Shown here: positions 9,160 through 18,063 of the stretch, in pieces
Position numbering within the stretch: the stretch's first letter is position 1
Layout: each line of letters starts with the position of its first letter
Assembly (NCBI RefSeq): GCF_000633395.1
Contig: NZ_AYMU01000003.1
Span: 186,001-250,000 of the forward strand
Length of the DNA: 64,000 bases
DNA from: Pseudomonas sp. PH1b
GTDB taxonomy: Bacteria; Pseudomonadota; Gammaproteobacteria; Pseudomonadales; Pseudomonadaceae
Direction of reading: 5' to 3'
Made by a program: the position numbers and the translations under genes
Notes under the pieces: model-generated
The model's input: the letters and a program-made list of their open reading frames with translations, nothing else
What the model was told of the DNA's origin: nothing
Database searches by the model: none

Positions 9160-9385
9160 CTTCGCTGCGCACCATGTTCGAGAACTCCGGCGGCGACATG
9201 CCGTCGAGTTCCGCGCGAACCCACTCGGCCCACTTGCCCTTGCGCTTGCCGCGCTCGCCGAACAGCCGTGCGGCCTCGCCCTTGGCCTTGCCCAGGTTGC
9301 TCTGCCACAACTCGAACAGACGGGATTTTTCATCCTCGATGGCGGCGCGCTCGGCCAGGGACTTGTTAGCCAGATTGAAGCTCAT
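9131..9385 (-). CDS. conserved small hypothetical protein
   Basis: An 84-residue, strongly charged, probably all-helical cytoplasmic protein starting MSFNLANKSLAERAAIEDEK, with a basic middle (GERGKRKGKWAEWVRAE) and no signal or membrane segment. I do not assign a family; similar short proteins occur in pseudomonads. Its 3' end overlaps the LysR gene tail. AGGAA lies upstream of the ATG at 9385. Function unknown. Confidence 0.7.
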   Translation of the reverse strand: MSFNLANKSLAERAAIEDEKSRLFELWQSNLGKAKGEAARLFGERGKRKGKWAEWVRAELDGMSPPEFSNMVRSEVNRLMAANK

Positions 9386-9610
9386 GGAAAATTCCTGCTG
9401 CGTAAAATAGGCGCCATCTTACACTGTGGCGGCTGAGGGTTTTACCCCGGGGTAGCGAAGGATGCGCAAAACAGCTGCAACTTTTGCCCACGCGCCAGAC
9501 TCCATTGCTTGTACCCGGTAACCTGTAGCCACTGCCGCCGGCTTGGGCGGCACCCGGTACGCAGGAGACCCGCTCCTGCACCACAGGCCACATTGACAAG
9601 GAACCACTTC

Positions 9611-9931
9611 ATGGCTCGCAAATCTGCCGCGCAAGCGGAAAACGATCAAATCAAGGACCAGGCATTCAGTGACCTGCAGGCATTGATCGAGGAATCGGAA
9701 AAGCTCCTCAAGGGCAGCGCCACCCTGGTGGGCGAAGAAGGTGAAAGCCTGCGCCAGCAAGTGAGCCTGAAGCTCAAGCAGGCGCTGGACTCGGTGAACA
9801 GCGTGCGTGAACGCAGCAAGCCGGCGGTGCAAGCGACCGAGCAGTACATCGGCGGCCACCCTTGGCAGACCGTGGCCATTTCCGCCGGAGTCGGCCTGGT
9901 GGTGGGCCTGCTGCTGGGGCGTCGTTCGTAA
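9611..9931 (+). CDS. DUF883 (ElaB/YqjD-type) membrane-anchored protein
   Basis: A 106-residue protein with a long amphipathic, coiled-coil-prone helix (about residues 10-75) and a C-terminal hydrophobic anchor ending in a glycine-rich stretch, HPWQTVAISAGVGLVVGLLL then GRRS. This is the hallmark of the DUF883/YqjD family, inner-membrane tail-anchored proteins linked to stationary phase and ribosome association. The start at 9611 has AAGGAA at proper distance; an earlier in-frame start lacks this. It stands alone, transcribed away from dpkA. Confidence 0.88.
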   Translation: MARKSAAQAENDQIKDQAFSDLQALIEESEKLLKGSATLVGEEGESLRQQVSLKLKQALDSVNSVRERSKPAVQATEQYIGGHPWQTVAISAGVGLVVGLLLGRRS

Positions 9932-9982
9932 AACCGTTTGCCCGGGGCCAGGCACGTCAGCGACGCCCTGGCCCCGGGCCAT

Positions 9983-11023
9983 TCACCCCTCTTCGGCCAG
10001 CGCCCGCAGTTGCTGCAACTGCTCGACGGCAATGGCGATCCCATGCTGCTGCGAACGCTCGCGCTGCTGCTGGCGGCGCTCTCCCGGCAGGCGCTTGAGC
10101 CCCACCGCATGCATCTGCCGCACCAGTTCCTGGCTGCGCTCGGCGAAACTCTGCCCGGCCGCCTTGCTCGGGTCGATGACAATCAGCAACTGCCCGGTCC
10201 ACGGGGTCCTGGCCCCGGGATGATCGGACCAGTCGAACTCGAACGAGAAGTTGCCCCCCGTCAGCGCCGCGGCCAGCAACTCCACCATCATCGACAGCGC
10301 CGAACCTTTATGCCCACCGAACGGCAGCAAGGCGCCGCCTTCGAGAATCGCCCGGGGGTCCTGGGTCGGCTGCCCCAGGCTGTCGACACCGATCCCCGGT
10401 GGCAGGCGCTCACCCTTGCGCGCGGCAATCTGCACATCGCCATGGGCAATGGCACTGGTGGCGAGGTCGAAGACGATCGGCTGGCCCTGGGCCTGGGGCG
10501 CGGCAAAGGCAATGGGATTGGTGCCGAACAGCGGCCGGTCGGCGCCATGGGGCACTACGCAGGTCATGCTGTTGACCACGCTCAAGGCCACCAGTCCTTC
10601 CTCGGCAAAGGGCTCGACATCCGGCCAGAGCGCCGCGAAGTGGTGGGAATTGCGGATCGCCAACAGTGCAATGCCGGCGCTACGGGTCTTGTCCACCAGC
10701 AACTGGCGAGCAGCGGCCAGGGCCGGCTGGGCAAACCCGTTGGCAGCATCGACCCGGACAAACGCCGCGGCCACATCTTCCACCACCGGCAGCGCCCGCC
10801 CATCGACCCAGCCACTGGCCAGGGTCGAAACGTAGCCTTGGATGCGAAACACGCCATGACTGTGGGCGCCGTCACGCTCGGCAGCGGCGCAATTCTCGGC
10901 CAGGCAGCGGGCCACTTCCGCGCGACAGCCATGACGCTGGAAAATCGTCTGCAGCAACTGCACCAGGGCGGGCAGCGAAAGGGTTTCAGAGGGTACTTCA
11001 ACAACCGGGGACGATGCAGACAT
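9983..11023 (-). CDS. dpkA: delta1-piperideine-2-carboxylate/pyrroline-2-carboxylate reductase
   Basis: A 346-residue member of the malate/L-lactate dehydrogenase-like (Ldh2/DpkA) fold. The catalytic His region DGAHSHGVFR (residues 51-60), RNSHHFAALWPDVEPFAEEG and FGGHKGSALSMMVELLAAAL are as I recall from the Pseudomonas DpkA enzymes, which use NADPH to reduce the cyclic imines made from D-lysine and D-proline/hydroxyproline catabolism to L-pipecolate or L-proline. The start at 11023 (MSASSPVVEV) is chosen because GGAG lies six bases upstream; a longer frame exists but its first 48 residues look non-coding. No lysine-catabolic neighbours are present. Confidence 0.85.
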   Translation of the reverse strand: MSASSPVVEVPSETLSLPALVQLLQTIFQRHGCRAEVARCLAENCAAAERDGAHSHGVFRIQGYVSTLASGWVDGRALPVVEDVAAAFVRVDAANGFAQPALAAARQLLVDKTRSAGIALLAIRNSHHFAALWPDVEPFAEEGLVALSVVNSMTCVVPHGADRPLFGTNPIAFAAPQAQGQPIVFDLATSAIAHGDVQIAARKGERLPPGIGVDSLGQPTQDPRAILEGGALLPFGGHKGSALSMMVELLAAALTGGNFSFEFDWSDHPGARTPWTGQLLIVIDPSKAAGQSFAERSQELVRQMHAVGLKRLPGERRQQQRERSQQHGIAIAVEQLQQLRALAEEG

Positions 11024-11224
11024 CTGAAGCTCCATTGTCATTGTTGGAGGGGGCAACAGCATGCGATCGACGATTAAACAACGGCACACTCCAGCCCTGT
11101 CAACCACCGTCGGTGACACCCACGGAGGCTGCCGGCCACAGGGCATTTTGATCACCTGGATCTCCACATGACTGCCCCGGGTCTTGACAAGGTGGAATCA
11201 GAAAGAACGCAGGTGAAATAAGTC

Positions 11225-11243
11225 GACTTTGATACTCATTAGC
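11225..11243. promoter_or_regulatory. candidate Fur box before the FecR gene
   Basis: The 19 bases from 11225 to 11243 match the Fur consensus GATAATGATAATCATTATC at 14 positions by my count, with the core TGATA-TCATTA intact. It is about 60 bp before the FecR-type start at 11306, and a TAGAAT (-10-like) follows at 11279-11284. This predicts iron repression of the regulator. Confidence 0.55.
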
Positions 11244-11305
11244 CATGACGGCTGTTCTACAAGGCTTGCCTTGAAGGGTAGAATGCGGGAAATCAGGAAG
11301 AGTCA

Positions 11306-12310
11306 ATGAGCGAACACATCCTCTCAGAAGCCGAATACGACGCCATTACCCAAGCTGCGGCGCAATGGTGCATGCGCCTGCATGAAGCCGACTGCAGCGA
11401 TGCGGAGCGTCTGGCCTTTCAGCAATGGCATGATGCCGACCCCGTGCACGCCTTCGAATACGAGGCGATGCGAGAAATATGGGAAGTGGCCGATCAACTG
11501 CCGCCTTCCACCCTGACCTCTTCGGTGCCGAGCAAGCCGGTGCGCCGGCGTGCCTGGCAGCATTACGGCGTGGCCGCAGCGATCGCCCTCTGCGCCCTGC
11601 CCCTGGCGGCCTACAGTGGCTGGGAGCTGGGCTGGCTGCCCTCCTCCTATGAGCGCTTCGAAGCCGGTGACAGCGTGCGCCACCTGACCCTGGCCGATGG
11701 CAGCCAGGTGGAACTGAACCTGGGCAGCACCCTGGTCTACAGCAACTACAAGCATCAACGCCGGGCCATCCTGAAAAAGGGCGAGGCCTTCTTCGAGGTC
11801 AGCCACGACAGCAGCCATCCGTTCGTGGTCAAGGCCGCCAGCGGCCAGATCAAGGTCACAGGGACCCGCTTCAACGTGTGGATGTACCAGGACCAGGTGC
11901 GAGTCACCCTGCTCCAGGGTTCGGTCCTGGTCACCAGCGACAGTGCCGCGCCCGGCGAGGGTTTTCGCCTCGAACCCGGCATGCAGGCCCGCTACAAGGC
12001 CGGCGACTACCAGCCGCAGATCAGCCAGACCTACAGCAACGACAGCTCCCTGGCCTGGCGCAGCGGCAAGCTGGTCCTGGACAACCTGTCCCTCCACGAG
12101 GCCCTGCCGCTGATCAACCGCTACCTGGACAACCCCGTGCAGGTGGCTGACAGCAACACCGGCAAGATCCGCGTCGGCGGCATCTACAACACCCGGGAAA
12201 TCGGCAGCCTGCTGACCTCCCTGCCCAAGGTGCTGCCGGTGTACCTGACGCGCAACCGCGACGGCAACCCGGTGATCAACTCGCTGCCGCAGTCCCCGGC
12301 AAAAAACTGA
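11306..12310 (+). CDS. FecR-family anti-sigma regulator, probably FpvR-like
   Basis: A 334-residue inner-membrane regulator. Residues 10-60 form the cytoplasmic sigma-binding domain (AAQWCMRLHEADCSDAERLA, with the conserved WHDADPVHAFEYEA), residues about 88-110 are the single membrane span, then the periplasmic FecR domain (FEAGDSVRHLTLADGSQVEL) and a C-terminal STN/DUF4974-like part. Such proteins hold an ECF sigma factor and respond to a TonB receptor. No sigma gene is adjacent, which is unusual for the family. The neighbour is the pvdQ-type acylase, and in P. aeruginosa fpvR lies close to pvdQ, so an FpvR role controlling PvdS/FpvI is the best guess. AGGAAGAG precedes the ATG. Confidence 0.82.
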   Translation: MSEHILSEAEYDAITQAAAQWCMRLHEADCSDAERLAFQQWHDADPVHAFEYEAMREIWEVADQLPPSTLTSSVPSKPVRRRAWQHYGVAAAIALCALPLAAYSGWELGWLPSSYERFEAGDSVRHLTLADGSQVELNLGSTLVYSNYKHQRRAILKKGEAFFEVSHDSSHPFVVKAASGQIKVTGTRFNVWMYQDQVRVTLLQGSVLVTSDSAAPGEGFRLEPGMQARYKAGDYQPQISQTYSNDSSLAWRSGKLVLDNLSLHEALPLINRYLDNPVQVADSNTGKIRVGGIYNTREIGSLLTSLPKVLPVYLTRNRDGNPVINSLPQSPAKN

Positions 12311-12336
12311 AGGCCGCCCCGTTACCGGGGCGGCCT
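12311..12336. terminator. intrinsic terminator shared by convergent genes
   Basis: A perfect 11-bp stem, AGGCCGCCCCG with its complement and a four-base loop, lies directly after the FecR stop. On the minus strand it is followed by TCAGTTTTTTG, giving a good U-tract for pvdQ transcripts; the T-run is the complement of the last FecR codons. On the plus strand there is no U-tract. Confidence 0.7.
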
Positions 12337-12359
12337 GCCGTCGCAGCCACTGCCTGGAC

Positions 12360-14696
12360 TTACTGCTGCGCCAGTGGCGTCGAGTCCTTGCGCGGTTCGC
12401 TGATCACCTGCGACTGGTACTGGCCATCGGCGCGGATCTGCGCTTCGGTAAAGGGCAGCACACTCCACTGGTTCTTGGCGAACGCCTCGGTCTGATCGCG
12501 AAAGTGCGCCGAGGCCGGGTCGCTGGACAGGGAAAACGCCAGCAGTCCCAGGGCCCGCGGCCCCTGCTCGTCGAAGCTGACCACGTTCAGGTAGCTGGTG
12601 CCGCTCACCACCTCGCGCTTGCCGTCAGCCCCCGGCACGCTCTGGATGGCGTTGTACACCCCCAGGCTTTCCGGGCCGCCGGGCACCGGGGTCGGCTTTC
12701 CGCCCTGGCTCACCTGCTGGATGTCACCCCAGCGAACCTCGCTGCCCAGCCCGGCCTGCATCACTTGCTGCGCCGACGCCAGCATCGCCTCGCGCAAGGC
12801 CTGGGCCACTGGCGCACGGCTGATGGCCAGCCCCCTCGGCGTATGTTGCGGGTCCCGGGGATCGAAGGCCACGCGCCAGATGTCCGGGTTCTGCAACAGT
12901 GGCTGCATGATCCCCTGGAAATGCACGAAGCCCAGGCCCGCCTGCAAACCGGCGCTACGGTCCCAGGTCTTGAGGCTGGAACACAGCGACGCCAGTCGCT
13001 CGGCGTCCTGCCCCAGGTCCTGTTCGCAGAACTGCAGCAGGTCCGGCATCACCTGGCCGGCCAGGTACACCTGATCGTCGCTGACCAGGTGCTGCAGATC
13101 GCTGGGCCGGGCCTGGTGCAGGCGACTCAGGCGATCCAGGGCAAAGCGTGCGCGCATCTTCAGGGGCACGTCCTGCTGGCTGATCACCGGCGAAAAGCCC
13201 TGCAGCGGCGCCGCCGGGTTGACCATCCAGGCCGAGTCGTTGGAATGCTGCAAGTAGTCGTTGCGGGCCAGCTGCGGCAACTGGCTGGCGGCGAAGATGC
13301 CCGGCTGGGCCGCCGCCGGGTCGATATCCCAGGCGCAGGCACTGCGGGAGCCATCAAGCACGATGACCTGGGTGCCCGCCCGAGGGTCGCTGCACAGCGC
13401 CAGCTTGGCCGGGGTGACGTTGGGCACCACGGACTGGTTCATGTACAGGGCGCGGCCCTGGTCATCCACTGCCAGGGTGTTGACCCAGGGGATGCCCTGC
13501 AGCTGGTGCACGCTGTCCTGCAGCCCGGCGACGCTGGCGGCCTGGTTCATCGCGTACCACTGGGCCAGCACCCGGGTGTTGTCCAGGTTGGCGTCCCGCA
13601 GGCTGTAGGCGTACTGGCGGTCCCAATCCAGCTCACCGGGCCATTGCACGATGGGGCCAAAGGCCGAGCTGTAGAGGGTTCGCGACACGCTCTGCAACTG
13701 GCCGTCGGGGCCTTTGCTCTGCACGCTGACCGTCTGGCGTTCCAGGGGCAGCGAGCGGCCATCCAGCAGGTAGCGGGTCGGATCCTTCGGGTCCAGTTGC
13801 AGGCGGTACAGGGTGAAGTGCTTGGAAGCGTCCACCGTATGGGTCCAGGCCAGGTGCTGGTTGAAGCCGATATTGATCAGCGGCAGGCCGGGCAAGGCCG
13901 CGCCCATCACGTCCAGTTGCCCGGGGATGGTCAGGTGCATTTGATAGAAGCGCATACCGCCGACCCAGGGAAAGTGCGGGTTGGCCAGCAGCAGGCCACG
14001 GCCGTTGAACGAACGCTCGCTGCCGATGGCCACCGCATTGCTGCCACGGTCCAGGGCAAAACGCTGCTGGCGTGCCGCCGCCAGTTGCCAGCGGTTGTCC
14101 GCCCGCGCAGCCTGCGCCATGGCCCCCGGTGGCGTGGCACCGGCCAGGGCCTCGGCGAACTGGCCGGCGCCGCCTTCCACCAGCAGGCGCCGGGTCAGCT
14201 TGACCAGGTCGGCGCTGGTCAGCGGCCGCACCCACTCACCCTGGCACTGTTGCGGCAGGCCCTGGGCCCGGCGCTCGGCCAACTGGCGGTTGTAGCCGTC
14301 GACATAACCCAGCATGCGCTCGCGCACCGCCGGGGTCTGCGCCTGCCAGAAGCCGGCCACCGCCTGCGGGGTGTTCAGCCAACTGAAAAACACATCGCTG
14401 CTGAGGTTGTCACGCTGCTCCAGGGTCTGGCCCTCGGCGCCAAAATATTTCGCCCGCTCGGCGTTCACCGTCAGCACTTCATTGGCCATCAGGCACAGGT
14501 TGTCCTGGGCATAGGCGTAACCGATGCCATACCCCAGGCCGCGTTCGTCGGCCGCGCGAATGTGCGGCACCCCAAAGCTGGTGCGGCGAATCTCGGCACG
14601 GGTCTGCTCGGGCTGCGCCAGCGCGAAGGCGCCACCACTGAGGCTGAGAAACAGGGCTGCAAGGCAAAAATTCGGTAACTGCCTGGAAATGATCAC
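12360..14696 (-). CDS. pvdQ: acyl-homoserine lactone/pyoverdine acylase PvdQ (penicillin acylase family)
   Basis: A 778-residue Ntn-hydrolase precursor. It starts at a GTG (14696) with AGGAG five bases upstream, then a signal peptide (PNFCLAALFLSLSGGAFALA). The alpha chain follows to about residue 218, then the autocleavage site and nucleophile Ser219 in DRGSNAVAIG, with the beta chain after it (NPHFPW, the usual substrate-pocket pattern). The family removes the fatty acyl chain from pyoverdine precursors in the periplasm and degrades long-chain acyl-homoserine lactones. Length fits PvdQ of P. aeruginosa (about 760). The longer open frame upstream to 14810 has no supporting start. It is convergent with the FecR-type gene; together they look like a detached fragment of the pyoverdine regulon. 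Confidence 0.88.
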   Translation of the reverse strand: MIISRQLPNFCLAALFLSLSGGAFALAQPEQTRAEIRRTSFGVPHIRAADERGLGYGIGYAYAQDNLCLMANEVLTVNAERAKYFGAEGQTLEQRDNLSSDVFFSWLNTPQAVAGFWQAQTPAVRERMLGYVDGYNRQLAERRAQGLPQQCQGEWVRPLTSADLVKLTRRLLVEGGAGQFAEALAGATPPGAMAQAARADNRWQLAAARQQRFALDRGSNAVAIGSERSFNGRGLLLANPHFPWVGGMRFYQMHLTIPGQLDVMGAALPGLPLINIGFNQHLAWTHTVDASKHFTLYRLQLDPKDPTRYLLDGRSLPLERQTVSVQSKGPDGQLQSVSRTLYSSAFGPIVQWPGELDWDRQYAYSLRDANLDNTRVLAQWYAMNQAASVAGLQDSVHQLQGIPWVNTLAVDDQGRALYMNQSVVPNVTPAKLALCSDPRAGTQVIVLDGSRSACAWDIDPAAAQPGIFAASQLPQLARNDYLQHSNDSAWMVNPAAPLQGFSPVISQQDVPLKMRARFALDRLSRLHQARPSDLQHLVSDDQVYLAGQVMPDLLQFCEQDLGQDAERLASLCSSLKTWDRSAGLQAGLGFVHFQGIMQPLLQNPDIWRVAFDPRDPQHTPRGLAISRAPVAQALREAMLASAQQVMQAGLGSEVRWGDIQQVSQGGKPTPVPGGPESLGVYNAIQSVPGADGKREVVSGTSYLNVVSFDEQGPRALGLLAFSLSSDPASAHFRDQTEAFAKNQWSVLPFTEAQIRADGQYQSQVISEPRKDSTPLAQQ

Positions 14697-14814
14697 GCCG
14701 ACTCCTGATGCAAAAGAACAGAACCAGGACTGGCGTGCAGGGCGCGGGGGAGCAATGCCGCCAGTCTGGGAATCAGCCGCGCACGGATGATCCGGCGCCT
14801 GCCTGCCCATAAAG

Positions 14815-14837
14815 ACGAAGTCGAAGGAGAAAAATTA
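14815..14837 (-). promoter_or_regulatory. pvdQ: weak PvdS/ECF-like promoter before pvdQ
   Basis: On the minus strand TAATT (14837-14833) is followed after 15 bases by CGT (14817-14815). The iron-starvation box used by PvdS is TAAAT then CGT at 16-17 bases, so both the first element and the spacing are one off. Placement, about 120 bp before the pvdQ start, is reasonable. Treat it as tentative. Confidence 0.25.
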
Positions 14838-14995
14838 GCCCAGCGCGGCGCCAAACGATGCGCCGTGACATGTCAGCGACTTGATACCGACAAATTTTCT
14901 ACATCTGCCGCCTCATGATTTGCCGTGCTCGTTCGTCTAGTAACTAGAGCACCCATCATTCTTTTCCTGATCAGGCTCTGATAAGGAGTTTTTGC

Positions 14996-15376
14996 ATGTA
15001 CAACCAGCAACTGCCAATGGACGGCAACACCGTGAACAATCCGCCTTCCCTGAATGCCGGCGCCGGTGTCTTCGGCAAGAACGCCGAGCGCAACAGTAAC
15101 GATCGCATCAAGCACCTGCTGAAAAGCTTCGGCCTGCGCACCAGCCTGATACGCCTGAAAGTCATCGACGCACTGCTCACAGCAGCCCAGAGCGAACGCT
15201 CGCTGGGGGTACGCGGCATCCACAGCCAACTGCTGGAGCTGGATATTCCCCTGTCGTTTCTAAGCGTGCGGGAAGTGTTGAAGCGGCTGTGCAGCGAAGG
15301 TGTCATCACCCTCAACCCGGACAAGAGCTACAGCCTGCACCAGCAGGCCGCAGCGGTCCTCGACGGCCTCGCCTGA
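14996..15376 (+). CDS. Fur-like winged-helix protein lacking the metal domain
   Basis: A 126-residue protein. After a 30-residue Asn/Gly-rich lead come residues that resemble the DNA-binding half of Fur-family regulators (LLKSFGLRTSLIRLKVIDAL, then GVRGIHSQLLELDIPLSFLS and VREVLKRLCSEGVI). The Fur dimerisation and metal-binding half, with its His/Cys clusters, is absent. It is therefore either a short winged-helix regulator or a dominant modulator of Fur-type factors. AAGGAG precedes the ATG. It sits divergent from pvdQ with a 300-bp gap, so an iron-linked role is possible but inferred. Confidence 0.72.
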   Translation: MYNQQLPMDGNTVNNPPSLNAGAGVFGKNAERNSNDRIKHLLKSFGLRTSLIRLKVIDALLTAAQSERSLGVRGIHSQLLELDIPLSFLSVREVLKRLCSEGVITLNPDKSYSLHQQAAAVLDGLA

Positions 15377-15392
15377 GGCCGTCAGGCCCGGC

Positions 15393-15581
15393 TCAGGGCT
15401 TGACCTTGCGACGCATCACGCCGTTGATCACCACCACGATCACCGCCACCGCGATGGCGATGTACTGGAAGGTCTTTTCACTGATGACCCCGTGATTCTG
15501 CAGGTAGGAAAGGCCAAGCATGGTTCCCAGTACCACCAGGGAAATCAGAATCGAGTATTTCAAACGTTGTGACTGAGTCAT
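15393..15581 (-). CDS. small inner-membrane protein (two helices)
   Basis: A 62-residue protein, MTQSQRLKYSILISLVVLGT..., with two predicted membrane spans (about residues 9-28 and 38-57) and a basic C-terminus RRKVKP. The start at 15581 is preceded by AGGA; the frame remains open for another 440 bases upstream but that sequence is not protein-like and covers the lipoprotein gene. Convergent with the winged-helix gene 16 bp away. No family recognised. Confidence 0.72.
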   Translation of the reverse strand: MTQSQRLKYSILISLVVLGTMLGLSYLQNHGVISEKTFQYIAIAVAVIVVVINGVMRRKVKP

Positions 15582-15752
15582 TGCCGGGTCCTGAAGCTGA
15601 AAATTGTATCTGCTGTGTATCAAGAACGATGCCAAGCCCATACCCGGATTCGGGGATGGAGCGGGGAAATCGGGGTCACATGGTACAGGCGCAAAGGAGT
15701 TTTTTCTGCCTTTGTCGACCTGCCCTGTTCCCGAGTGCTTGAGGATTGAGAA

Positions 15753-15881
15753 ATGCTTCGTCGAATCACACTGCTGATTCCCCTGCTGGCCCTGCTGACC
15801 CTGTCGGGCTGCATCATCATGCCCCGCGATGGCGGGCACCATCGCTATTACGACGCAGGCCCTGGCTACTACCACCGCTGA
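15753..15881 (+). CDS. small secreted lipoprotein, 42 residues
   Basis: MLRRITLLIPLLALLTLSGC is a textbook type II signal with lipobox LSGC (Cys20), followed by only 22 residues rich in His, Tyr and Gly (MPRDGGHHRYYDAGPGYYHR). GAGG lies about ten bases upstream and a terminator follows. The product should be lipidated; with no Asp at +2 it would be expected to go to the outer membrane. The HH/YY tail could bind metal. Function unknown. Confidence 0.65.
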   Translation: MLRRITLLIPLLALLTLSGCIIMPRDGGHHRYYDAGPGYYHR

Positions 15882-15921
15882 GTCATCCGGCCAGTGCACC
15901 GGCCACCCCGCCCCCACAAAC

Positions 15922-15947
15922 AACGCCCGCCCCGCCGCGGGCGTTTT
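15922..15947 (+). terminator. intrinsic terminator after the small lipoprotein
   Basis: AACGCCCGC and GCGGGCGTT form a nine-base-pair stem with a six-base loop, ending in TTTT. It lies 41 bp after the lipoprotein stop. Classic rho-independent form. Confidence 0.8.
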
Positions 15948-15967
15948 GCCGATTGCCCCAGCCACAT

Positions 15968-16882
15968 TCATGGACGCCTGGCATGGCTGCCCGGACGGGC
16001 AAACACTTCCACCAGCCAATCGATGAACACCCGCACTCGGGTAGACAGGTGCCGCTGGGGCGGGTAAAGCGCGGTCAAGGGCAGCGCCGGCGGCGGAAAA
16101 GCCTCCAGCACTTCCTGCAAGGTCCCGGCCTGCAACTCTCGGGCAACGTGATAGTAGGGTGTCTGTACCAACCCGTAACCGGCTTCGCAGGCGGCCAGGT
16201 AGCCATCGGCGCTGTTGACCGCTACCTGCTTGGGCAGCTCGACCGGGCGCAACTCATCGCCAAAGAAGAACTCCAGGCCATAGCGCTTGCCACTGACGCT
16301 GGAGAAATACTCCACCACCCGGTGCCCCTCCAGGGCGTCCGGCGACTGGGGAGTGCCGTACTGGCGCAAGTAGCCGGGGCTGGCACAGGTCACCTGCTGC
16401 AACTGCGCCAGCGGCCGCGCCACCAGGCTCTCATCCAGGGCGGGGCCGCCTCTGAGGGCACAGTCGACGCCTTCGCGGACCAGGTCCACCGGACGGTCGT
16501 TGAGGCCGATCTCCAGCTCGATCAACGGATAGCGGGTGGAGAACTCCGGCAGCGCCGGAATCACGATCAGCCGGCCGATACCGGCCGGCATGTCGACGCG
16601 CAAGGTGCCCCGGGGGTTGTGCCGAGCCAGCGAAAAAGCCGCCTCGGTCTCTTCCAGGTCCGCCAGCAGGCGCACACAACGCTGGTAGTAGGCCGCTCCA
16701 TCCAGGGTCGGGCTGACCTGCCGGGTGGTGCGATGCAGCAGTTGCACCCCTAGGTGGGCCTCTAGCTGCTTGATCAGGATGGTCACCGAAGCTCGGGGCA
16801 GTTGCAGGCTGTCGGCAGCCCGGGCAAAGCCGCCGAGCTCGACGATCCGGGTGAAGACGCGCATGGCGTTGAAACGGTCCAT
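15968..16882 (-). CDS. LysR-family regulator, divergent from aldo/keto reductase
   Basis: A 304-residue LTTR of the CrgA/DsdC-like branch: [20 protein letters not shown], helix-turn-helix [20 protein letters not shown] and [15 protein letters not shown]. The effector domain contains the usual [20 protein letters not shown]. It is divergent from the aldo/keto reductase with about 120 bp between starts, and such pairs commonly form a regulator/target unit. Inducer unknown. Confidence 0.9.
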   Translation of the reverse strand: MDRFNAMRVFTRIVELGGFARAADSLQLPRASVTILIKQLEAHLGVQLLHRTTRQVSPTLDGAAYYQRCVRLLADLEETEAAFSLARHNPRGTLRVDMPAGIGRLIVIPALPEFSTRYPLIELEIGLNDRPVDLVREGVDCALRGGPALDESLVARPLAQLQQVTCASPGYLRQYGTPQSPDALEGHRVVEYFSSVSGKRYGLEFFFGDELRPVELPKQVAVNSADGYLAACEAGYGLVQTPYYHVARELQAGTLQEVLEAFPPPALPLTALYPPQRHLSTRVRVFIDWLVEVFARPGSHARRP

Positions 16883-17002
16883 GAAAGGCCACTCGAAGAT
16901 TGTTTGGAAAATCCAAATAGTGATAGTGCTTTTAGCCGGTTTATCGGCTTTTTGTCGAGTAGCACAATGAACGCTCTTTCCCCTACTCCGGAGTCATCGA
17001 CG

Positions 17003-17998
17003 ATGCGCACTCGACAACTGGGCCACAACGGCCCGCAGGTTTCCGCGATTGGCCTGGGCTGCATGGGCATGAGCGATTTCTACACCACCGGCAGTGATCC
17101 GCGGGAATCCATCGCCACCCTGCACCGCGCCCTGGAACTGGGCGTCAGCCTGCTGGACACCGCCGACATGTACGGCCCCCACAGCAACGAAGAACTGATC
17201 GGCCAGGCGATTCGCGGCAAGCGCCAGCAGGTGTTCCTCGCCAGCAAGTTCGGCATCGTCCGCGATCCGGCCAACCCTGGCGCCCGTGGGGTCGATGGCC
17301 GCCCTGAGTACATTCGCGCCGCCATCGACGGCAGCCTGCGCCGCCTGGGCGTGGAAACCCTGGACCTGTACTACCAGCACCGGGTCGATCCGGAGGTGGC
17401 CATCGAGGAAACCGTCGGCGCCATGGCTGAGCTGGTCAAGGCTGGCAAGGTACGCTACCTGGGCCTGAGCGAGGCTTCGGCAGCCACTCTGGAGCGGGCG
17501 CACAAGGTGCACCCCATCAGCGCCCTGCAAAGTGAATACTCGCTGTGGAGCCGCGACCAGGAAGACAACGGCTGCCTCGCCGCCTGCCAGCGCCTGGGGA
17601 TTGCCTTCGTGCCCTACAGCCCCCTGGGCCGGGGGTTTCTCACCGGTGCCCTGAAAAGCCCGGACGACTTTGCCGCCGACGATTACCGGCGTTTCAGCCC
17701 GCGCTTCCAGGGTGAGAACTTCCAGCGCAACCTGCGCCTGGTGAAGCAGGTGCAGCAACTAGCCGCGGACAAGGGCGTGAGCGCCGGGCAACTGGCCCTG
17801 GCCTGGGTACTGGCCCAGGGCGACTACCTGATCCCGATTCCCGGCACCAAGCAACGGCGTTATCTGGAAGAGAACGTGGCAGCGCTGGACATTCATCTGA
17901 ATCCGAGCGAGCTGGAGTCCCTGGAGCAGATTTTCAGCCCGCAGACGACGTCCGGCTCGCGCTATGCCGAGGAAGTGATGGCGTTGCTGGATCGTTGA
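17003..17998 (+). CDS. aldo/keto reductase (AKR13-type)
   Basis: A 331-residue NADPH-dependent carbonyl reductase with the (beta/alpha)8 fold. The catalytic tetrad is visible as Asp52 and Tyr57 (DTADMYGPH), Lys82 (FLASKFGI) and His126 (YYQHRVDP). The C-terminal cofactor pattern [14 protein letters not shown] is typical of the YakC/AKR13 group, which reduces small aldehydes and ketones. The start at 17003 ([13 protein letters not shown]) has GGAG nine bases upstream; an ATG twelve codons earlier is less likely. Probably induced via the divergent LysR. Confidence 0.9.
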   Translation: MRTRQLGHNGPQVSAIGLGCMGMSDFYTTGSDPRESIATLHRALELGVSLLDTADMYGPHSNEELIGQAIRGKRQQVFLASKFGIVRDPANPGARGVDGRPEYIRAAIDGSLRRLGVETLDLYYQHRVDPEVAIEETVGAMAELVKAGKVRYLGLSEASAATLERAHKVHPISALQSEYSLWSRDQEDNGCLAACQRLGIAFVPYSPLGRGFLTGALKSPDDFAADDYRRFSPRFQGENFQRNLRLVKQVQQLAADKGVSAGQLALAWVLAQGDYLIPIPGTKQRRYLEENVAALDIHLNPSELESLEQIFSPQTTSGSRYAEEVMALLDR

Positions 17999-18063
17999 GG
18001 CAAAACCGCGAGGGAGCGCTCGAAGGGTGAACGCTGCCTCGCTGCAGAGACCGGATCGAGCGA

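Noticed and set aside
12504..14678. 724-residue open frame antisense to pvdQ
   Set aside because: A high-GC shadow: composition dominated by His, Gln, Arg and Ala; pvdQ has signal peptide and intact catalytic Ser.
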